DNA of 64,000 bases, taken from the NCBI GenBank assembly GCA_963678675.1, contig OY783201.1, forward strand, positions 18,965,769 through 19,029,768. Reading direction: 5' to 3'. The notes beneath the pieces were generated by a model. That model had not been told where the DNA came from and made no database searches. It worked only from the letters and a program-made list of their open reading frames with translations. The translations under genes and the position numbers were made by a program. Of the stretch, positions 57,482 to 64,000 are shown piece by piece (within the stretch, counting starts at the first letter, position 1; each line of letters opens with the position of its first letter). The stretch comes from Xiphydria camelus (taxonomy: Eukaryota; Arthropoda; Insecta; Hymenoptera; Xiphydriidae).

Positions 57482-58012
57482 ATTGGGGCAAGTCGCCTAG
57501 ATTGGACGAGTTGAGGAATTTTCCAGTAAATGTCGAAAATGGAATATCTTAGAGAACTGACTACATACGGAAATAATAAGTCATTATGTATGCTACTAAC
57601 TTATGCATTTGAATTTTTTGTAAAAATATCTTACAAATTCAAGAAACCATAAAAACTGAAAGTAGTATTCGATCCAATCAAGAAAACTAGTTGGCTAGAA
57701 TAGACTGACGGATTCCTACATTGAACCACTGGTTTCATTAAGAAAAAAGGGTACTCTAAAGGGATAAATATCTTATGTCCCTTTTAATAAATTAAAGTAA
57801 AACTATAAAAACTCCATAACTTGAAAGTATTTTCCTAGAAAATGTGTAAATAGTAAGGAAATAATAATTTCAGCTTTTGATAGTGGTTTATTCAACAAAA
57901 TAGTAAAACAATGGATAGAGAATTCAATTCTGCCTTGTCGTTGTACCGCCGCTTGGCTGAATCTGCGTCTAATCTAGGTTACTGAATGTGGTCCAACCTA
58001 GGAAACTTTACC
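57482..58012. mobile_element. Diverged element with GGGGCAAGTCGCC ends
   Basis: GGGGCAAGTCGCCTAGATTG and GACGAG at the left pair imperfectly with CCAACCTAGGAAACTTTACC at the right. The pattern (G-run, AGTNGCC, TAGATTG) parallels TAGGGGAGAGTTGCCTAAAT at 15946. No coding frame. Confidence 0.45.
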
Positions 58013-58017
58013 AAACT

Positions 58018-58165
58018 ACCCGAATCGAAAAATAAAGACTGGTTAAGTCATGAATAAGGCATATTTAGTACCAGAAGTCATGACTGGGTTCTTTTAGTCA
58101 TGGATTCGACATTTTAGTCGTGTTTAAGTCATGGAAGTCTTGCTTACTTAAACCCAAATAGCTAG
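58018..58165. repeat. AGTCATGA-motif repeat, fragment
   Basis: TCGAAAAATAAAGACTGG then AAGTCATGAATAAGGC, AGAAGTCATGACTGG, TTAGTCATGGATTCG and AAGTCATGGAAGTC. Homologous to the start of the repeat at 40665. Confidence 0.55.
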
Positions 58166-58181
58166 GGTGCCACACGAAACT

Positions 58182-58512
58182 ATAGAATAGAATAGAATAG
58201 AATCATTTATTGCAGCTAGGACCAGTAGATCCTGTAGGCAACCCGTTTCCGGGGGAAAAACCCGATGTTATGTGAGAGCACCACAGCCCGGCGCCTCCAT
58301 CGTGACAAACATGTTACAAAATGAAGAAACTTAAACCAGATAACGCTTAAAACTACATTACAAAATAAACAGTCTTCGCTGAAACTACAAAATGACTTAA
58401 TAGAAAATCTTCCTCGCTTAAAGTACTAAATAGGATAACGAAAATAAGTTTGCAGAAAATAAAAATAAAAATAGAAATAAAGTTAAACTTAACAAAGAGT
58501 TTTTCCTGCAGG
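58182..58512 (-). mobile_element. LINE 1: 3' UTR and (TTCTA)n tail
   Basis: A run of ATAGAATAGAATAGAAT at 58182-58204 on the plus strand is the (TTCTA)n 3' tail of the minus-strand LINE. The stretch from there to the stop of its reverse transcriptase is its 3' untranslated region. Confidence 0.75.
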
Positions 58513-60838
58513 TTACAACGCCACTGGCACCAAGCGCCTACCACTCGCCAATATCTTCCATAACACCGTCCTGAACACGCTCCTCGAGACATCAAACACC
58601 TCAACTGGCAGAGCATTCCAGCCCGCTGCCGCCGCCGTGCTGAACGCTTTCCTCCTAACCTCCGTCCTAAAACGAGCGATTTTCATCCTACACCTCCCAC
58701 CTTCTCGCGTAACCATACCCCGCATCTCGGCCCACTCAAAAAACACCCGTAGGTACCAAGGCCTCCCCTCTGCCAGTACCGAGTGAACCTGACACATTAA
58801 GCTCAGCTCTCTCCTCTCCCCCACCCTCAACCACCCCAACCGGCGATAGTAGGGAGCAATGTGGCTGAACCTGTCCACATCAAAAATGAACCTCACACAC
58901 GAGTTGAACGCGATTTCAATAATATTGTTGCCCTCCTTCGAAATCCCGAAGAGAAGCACGCTACAGTAGTCGACAACAGGAATGACCAAAGCCCTAATAA
59001 GCGCAATTCTCGCTGAGCTTGGCAGCAAGCTCCGACACACCTTCAGCCGATACAGGGACGCGTTGATCGCCTTCGCTACCGCTATCACCTGCTCCCGCCA
59101 CTGAAAATTATCCGTGAGAATAACACCGAGGACCTTGACTGAGCGCTCAAACGGAACCACTACGCTCCCATTCACGAGCTCCGGCAAATCTTCCTTTTCG
59201 AGCCTTCTAACGCTAGATCCGCTCCCAAACAAAATCGCGTGTGTCTTCTCGCTATTCAGCAACAGACCGTTTGTCGCCGCCCAGATACGTATTAAGAGAA
59301 TGTCGCAGTTCAACCGAATACCCATCTCCTCAATATTTGCAGGAGTCTCCCTACAGAAGATTTGCAGATCATCTGCATATAAATTATAGCTACAACTCGA
59401 AAGCGCATACTTCAGGTCCGACATGTAAAGGGAGAAAAGCAGCGGTCCCAACACTGAGCCCTGCGGCACACCTGCGGAGTTCTCAATAAACCGCGAGCGC
59501 GTGACTCCCTCTCCTAATACAGCCTGTGTGCGCCCGTTCAGATACGATCGAAACCATGCGACCGCAGAATCCGACAGCCGCAGATTAGCTAGTTTGAGGA
59601 GCAGAATGTCGTGTTGCACCCGATCAAATGCTTTTGAAAAGTCAAAGAGCACCATCCCGGTCAGCTGCCGATTGTCTATTCCCTCACTGATATACTCCCC
59701 GATTCTGAGTAAGGCCGTCTGTATACTATAATTTTTCCTGTACGCCGATTGATAAGGATCCAGTGCGTCTTCCCCCTCCAGAAACATACACAGTTGATCC
59801 GCCACAATTTTCTCCACAATCTTCGACAATGAACATAATAAAGAAATTGGTCTATAGTCCGAAGAACTCGCAGGCGATTTCTTTTTCGGAATCGGCCTAA
59901 TCAGTGCCTGTGCTTCCACACCTCCGGGAACGACGACGACTGCAGCGAGAAATTAATCAGATGGAGTAGCAGTTGAAAAATGACTGGAAGCGCAATGTTT
60001 ATAAGTTTCATGGAAATGCCGTCCGCCCCCGGGGAACAACACGATGCCGCTAATATCGCCTTAGACAGCTCCTCCTCCGTAACAAGAGAGAAAAAGAATC
60101 GCGAACTGTCAAACTCTCGAGGTCGAACAGCCGCCACCCGGTTGCGAACCGGGGAGCTGGCCGCAGCGAAGAAGTCGTTTAACTCTTCAACCGGTACCGC
60201 GAGCTCTTGCTCTTCCCTTCTACACTTTAGCAACCCAAGCTGCCTCAATCTTTGCCACGCCGCTTTTGGATCCTTTACCTGCGAAAGCGCCTCGCCGTAG
60301 AATTTCCTCTTCGCATCCCTAACTATTCTTTTCACCCGATTTCGAAGCACTTTGAATTTCCTAAGCACTTCGGTATCTCCTCTCACCTCACATTCCATCG
60401 CCGCACCATCCGGTTCCCTCCTCACCACACTACAACTCGCCCTGTACGCTCTACGCGCCTTGTCTCGCTCTACCATTGCTCCTTCAATCTCATTCGTAAT
60501 CCACGCTGTAGTAGGTTGCGATGGCCTTTTAAACTGACGCGGACGGGAGTGGACGTCAAAGCACTCTACCAGCGCACCATTTAAAAATTCCACCTTTTGA
60601 CGTCTACCGATTCCGACGAATAAAATTCCCGCTAGTTATAACTGCTGAGGTTACGTAAAAACGCGGTCTCATCAAACCGTCGAAAATATCTCGCAACCCT
60701 CTCCTCTGGGCAGCCACCCTTTACCTCAAGGTTATACGTTATTCTAATGCAGTCATGTCCCGAGAACGCCGTGGGCTCCTGCTCAACAGCGACAAAATTA
60801 TCCTCGCTGTCAATGATGCATAGATCGATTAGAGATCC
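58513..60838 (-). pseudogene. LINE 1 ORF2: partial endonuclease plus reverse transcriptase
   Basis: Minus strand. The 5' part (60838 to about 60600) reads LIDLCIIDSED ... FSGHDCIRITY, the last part of the AP-endonuclease, with two stops. A 230-codon linker frame (to 59901) ends CCSPGADGISMKLI. A frameshift near 59915 leads into the main reverse transcriptase frame: SDYRPISLLCSLSKI, LFDFSKAFDRVQHDIL, GVPQGSVLGPLLF and YADDLQIF (catalytic Asp pair present). The C-terminal domain ends at 58513. Truncated at the 5' end, so no ORF1. Clade near jockey/CR1 by motif style. Confidence 0.85.
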
Positions 60839-61479
60839 GCAGTGGAGAAAGCTGTCATGGATTCTAAATCGAATGCAACAGGAGCTGATGGTCTTAATCT
60901 GAGGATGGTTCTACCAATCCTAGCTATCATTTTGGATTGTCTTGTCGCACTGTACAATCGATCAATAGCCGACTGTAACTTCCCGGCTATTTGGAAAAGA
61001 GCTATCGTCGTCCCTGTTAATAAGATAGCATCGCCTAAATCAGCCAACGACTACCGTCCTATCTCTCTGCTCTCCACATTGAGCAAAGTTTTAGAACGGC
61101 CCATCTTTGACCAAATCTCAGCCTATATCAAGAGATTTTCCATCTTGGACCCGTGGCAGTGCGGCTTTCGCCTTGGTTATAGTACGGCAACGGCATTAGT
61201 CAAGCACCTTAATGACGTCAGTTTGGGTATGAATAGGCGGCAAGTCACTGTACTCGTCCTCTTTGACTTCTCCAAAGCTTTCGATACAGTTCCCCACGAT
61301 ATTTTGTACTGTAAATTACGGAACACGGGATTCTTTATGAGAGCTTGTGGGTGGATAGCATCATACCTCGGAGGCAGGCAACACGTGGTTAAAATCGATG
61401 GTTTACCACCACTAACTGGATTTCAACGAATACTGGTGTCCCCCAGGGCTCGGTTCTGGGCCCTCTTTTGTTTTCACTA
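60839..61479 (+). pseudogene. LINE 2 reverse transcriptase, first part
   Basis: Plus strand, starting abruptly against LINE 1. Reads EKAVMDSKSNATGADGLNLR, then NDYRPISLLSTLSKVLE, VLFDFSKAFDTVPHDILYCK. A frameshift near 61400 puts the next block, NWISTNTGVPQGSVLGPLLF, into another frame. It ends at a TA where a 1,079-bp element is inserted. Upstream endonuclease and ORF1 are absent. Confidence 0.85.
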
Positions 61480-61481
61480 TA

Positions 61482-62560
61482 CAGTATGTCCTGTTGGTAA
61501 CGCAAGTATTTGAATTTCCCTGACATTTGACTTTGGTAGTGCTTGGAACGGTGCTGTAGTCATTATAGTTAGAGTTGGCTTCAGAAGAGTGCGCTGCGTT
61601 CTTACGAGCCGTGTTTCGAGAGCGAAAAGTGTAAAACGCCTGATTTCCCGGTAACTGCCAATTCGGGAGATCGAAGCGTCGAACCTCGAAATTAAATTAA
61701 TTTGTAAATAATGGTAAATAATGTGTAGAAGTGATAAGAAATAATCATACAGGTTTCTTGGTTGAGATTTCCCAAGTGTTTAAAATCGGTGTCCGATTTT
61801 TGCCAATGATTATTGCTTCAACTTTAAGTGATATGAAGTAGTGCTGCACAACGAGTAGGTTAGAAGATTTTCATGAAGACCTCATACGCGCTTCCTATTT
61901 CAACTATTGCAGCGTTAAATAAGTTTTACTTGTTTCATGCTAACAACCTTTTATGAACTGTTCGTGATAGGAGGCAACAATCGATAATTGCGACTAGTCG
62001 TAGACAAGTTCGTCTATTAAAACTAAGAGGCAATTCGGTTTGCCGAACTACTACTGCGATAATGTGTCAGTTGCAAAGCATGTGAGTTTCCAGCGTCCGA
62101 TGTTTTAATAGCAACTTTTGGAACAACCATCGCCCGAGGTCACTGTCTATTCTGCGATTAACGTTAACGTAATCGTGATAATGCTCGAGTGATGGGTGTT
62201 CGGAACGAGATAAAGTTGATATTAAACATCGGACGCTGTAAAATAACTTGCTAGTGTAAATGTCACTTGAGAAATCTCAACCAAGAAACCTGTATGATTA
62301 TTTCTTATCACTTCTACACATTATTTACCATTATTTACAAATTAATTTAATTTCGAGGTTAGACGCTTCAATCTCCCGAATTGACAGTTACCGGGAAATC
62401 AGACGTTTTACACTTTTCGCTCTCGAAATACGGCTCGTAAGAACGCAGCGCACTCTTCTGAAGCCAACTCTAACTATAAATGCTACAGCATCGTTCCAAG
62501 CACTACCAAAGTCAAATGTCAGTGAAATTAAAATACTTGCGTTACCAACGGGACATACTG
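61482..62560. mobile_element. TA-flanked element with 297-bp inverted repeats
   Basis: Inserted at TA (61480 and 62561) inside LINE 2. The ends CAGTATGTCCTGTTGGTAAC and GTTACCAACGGGACATACTG open inverted repeats of equal length (61482-61778 and 62264-62560), with few mismatches. The 485-bp middle is AT-rich, has a smaller inverted pair (CAGCGTCCGATGTTTTAATA and mirror) and no transposase. Frames reading across the ends are read-through artefacts. Confidence 0.85.
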
Positions 62561-62562
62561 TA

Positions 62563-63409
62563 GGTATATCAACGACATTGGGACAGCGATAAATTACGCC
62601 AAGCGATTGCTCTTTGCGGACGATCTCCAAATATACGCCTCCTGCCTGCCTTCTGACCTGGCTGGCTGTACACGGAAACTTAACGGCGACATCGCAGCTA
62701 TCAGTGACTGGGCCACAAGGAATCGTCTTCGTCTAAATCTTCTTAAAACCAAGGCGATTATATTAGGCAATAGCCGCCTTATTAATCAATTAAACCTTGA
62801 CGATCTCCCACCTTTAGGCGACGGCCAAAGAAATATTCCATTTGTAACTTCAGCTAAGAATCTAGGAGTAATCTTGGTTGATTCGAAGTTGAATTTCCAC
62901 AAACATATTGCCCACATCACGTCTAAGGTTAATGGCGTTTACTACCAGCTGCAGCAGCTTCGTGACTACACCGACATTAACCTACGGAAGCATCTAGCTG
63001 CTGCATTAGTGTTGCCGCATGTCTGCTACTGCTCAGCTGCTCTAACAGGTGTTGGGGTCGTCAATGACCTCAAGCTCCAAAGGCTGATCAACAAGGGAAT
63101 CAGTTTCATTTTTGGGTTGCCGCGTGATATTTCTATCTCCTATTATCGGCGACAGCTGGGCTGGCTTACTGTGATCGATGCCAGGAAGTATTCACTAGCC
63201 TGTTTGATATACTCTACTCTCTGCGAGAACTCTCCGGTATTCCTTACAAACCTGCTGATGATGTATACTGCAAATCGCCCTTTGAGAAACCTTCAATCAC
63301 AACAATTGGTGGTTCCTAGCCACCGCACTAAGTCCTATAAACATGCTTTTGCAGTTTCTACACCTTATTTGTGGAACTCCATTCCTGAGTATATAAAACT
63401 GTCACCATA
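62563..63409 (+). pseudogene. LINE 2 reverse transcriptase, second part
   Basis: Resumes YINDIGTAINYAKRLLFADD after the insertion (catalytic FADD present). It continues SAKNLGVILVDSKLNFHKHI and the C-terminal domain with RRQLGWLTVIDARKY and TPYLWNSIPEYIK to a stop at 63408. Joined with 60839-61479 this gives most of a reverse transcriptase with one frameshift. Related to LINE 1 but clearly different in sequence and tail. Confidence 0.85.
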
Positions 63410-63817
63410 GAGAGAGCATAATTTTAAAATCTCTGCTAAAAACTCATTTATTTGACCAGGAGAACTCAGTAGACTCTGCTCTGATTTAACTGTGTATTCC
63501 ATTCGTTCTGCCATTACTTCGTTCCACTTGTCATAGTTGATTCGTGCATCGACATTCGAGCAATTTATTCGGGTGGCAGGTCTTATTGGTTGCAACCGCT
63601 ACTATTCTACTATTCTACACTATACTATTTTATTTACTCTAGTGAGAGAGCTTAATTAACTAATTACTTAGTTATGTACTTCTAAGCTTGCTCGTTCTAA
63701 CACGCTTAATTAAAATTATATCTCTCTCTTATGCTTGTTCTCGTAGCTTGCTACAAATATTTGTTTAACCTTGAACAATAAATGCTATTATCAATCAATC
63801 AATCAATCAATCAATCC
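63410..63817 (+). mobile_element. LINE 2: 3' UTR and (ATCA)n tail
   Basis: About 380 bp of untranslated sequence, then ATCAATCAATCAATCAATCA repeats at 63789-63817, a LINE-style short-repeat tail different from the TTCTA tail of LINE 1. Confidence 0.75.
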
Positions 63818-64000
63818 ATCTCTCTCGAAGAAGAAGAAGATAGTTCGGTGCACATAGGAATATGCCAGCGTCGTTGATATTTATTTTGCGTGGACGCATA
63901 CTTGTGATATAGCATTGTTGTTGTTACTTTGTTAGAGCCTTGAATCGTCTTCATATTGTGTATATTTATAAAATCGGGAACGCATTAAATCGAATAGTGT

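Noticed and set aside
61482..61640. Extension of the LINE 2 protein into the inserted element
   Set aside because: The last residues of that frame are read-through into the inverted repeat; the same residues appear at the other end on the opposite strand.

Overview
This window looks like intergenic or intronic DNA from an AT-rich animal genome, most likely an arthropod and plausibly an insect. The evidence is its mobile-element load: Tc1/mariner elements at several stages of decay, BEL/Pao LTR retroelements, jockey/CR1-like LINEs, Penelope-type hammerhead motifs and many TA- or TWA-flanked inverted-repeat elements. I found no complete host protein-coding gene, no tRNA or rRNA and no CRISPR array. 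Species assignment is not possible from this sequence alone.

Layout. 1-3.2 kb: several copies of a ~200-bp self-complementary hairpin repeat, plus a cluster of MITEs starting GGGCCGGTTTTACC. 3.3-5.4 kb: a 2.1-kb element with CCCAGGTAG-type termini and dense TGACGTC motifs. 10.1-16.9 kb: a stack of elements, including a 3.1-kb element with the same kind of termini but CAAGGTT motifs; it contains two foldbacks with decayed hammerhead motifs and a palindromic Tc1 element made of two transposase halves head to head. 17.5-29.4 kb: mariners, deletion-derivative transposons, hairpin repeats and a TTAA-flanked decayed element. 29.4-30.8 kb: a GC/CpG-rich island with one candidate first coding exon, the best place to look for a host gene. 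34.1-35.2 kb: a decayed BEL-type gag. 40.7-41.2 kb: a foldback carrying two intact-looking hammerhead ribozyme motifs, one per strand. 41.9-43.8 kb: a motif-rich coding remnant broken by a MITE, and a 129-bp tandem repeat. 44.3-49.6 kb: a BEL/Pao element with LTRs and 5-bp target duplications, inserted in the 5' part of a mariner and itself hit by a MITE. 51.3-53.6 kb: a third motif-array element with two nested TA elements. 58.2-63.8 kb: two 5'-truncated LINEs head to head, one interrupted by a 1,079-bp element with 297-bp inverted repeats.

No pathway can be assembled here; the window is best read as layered transposition history. Its most distinctive items are the paired hammerhead motifs, the elements sharing CCCARGTAG-like ends but each carrying its own short-motif array, and the abundant hairpin family.
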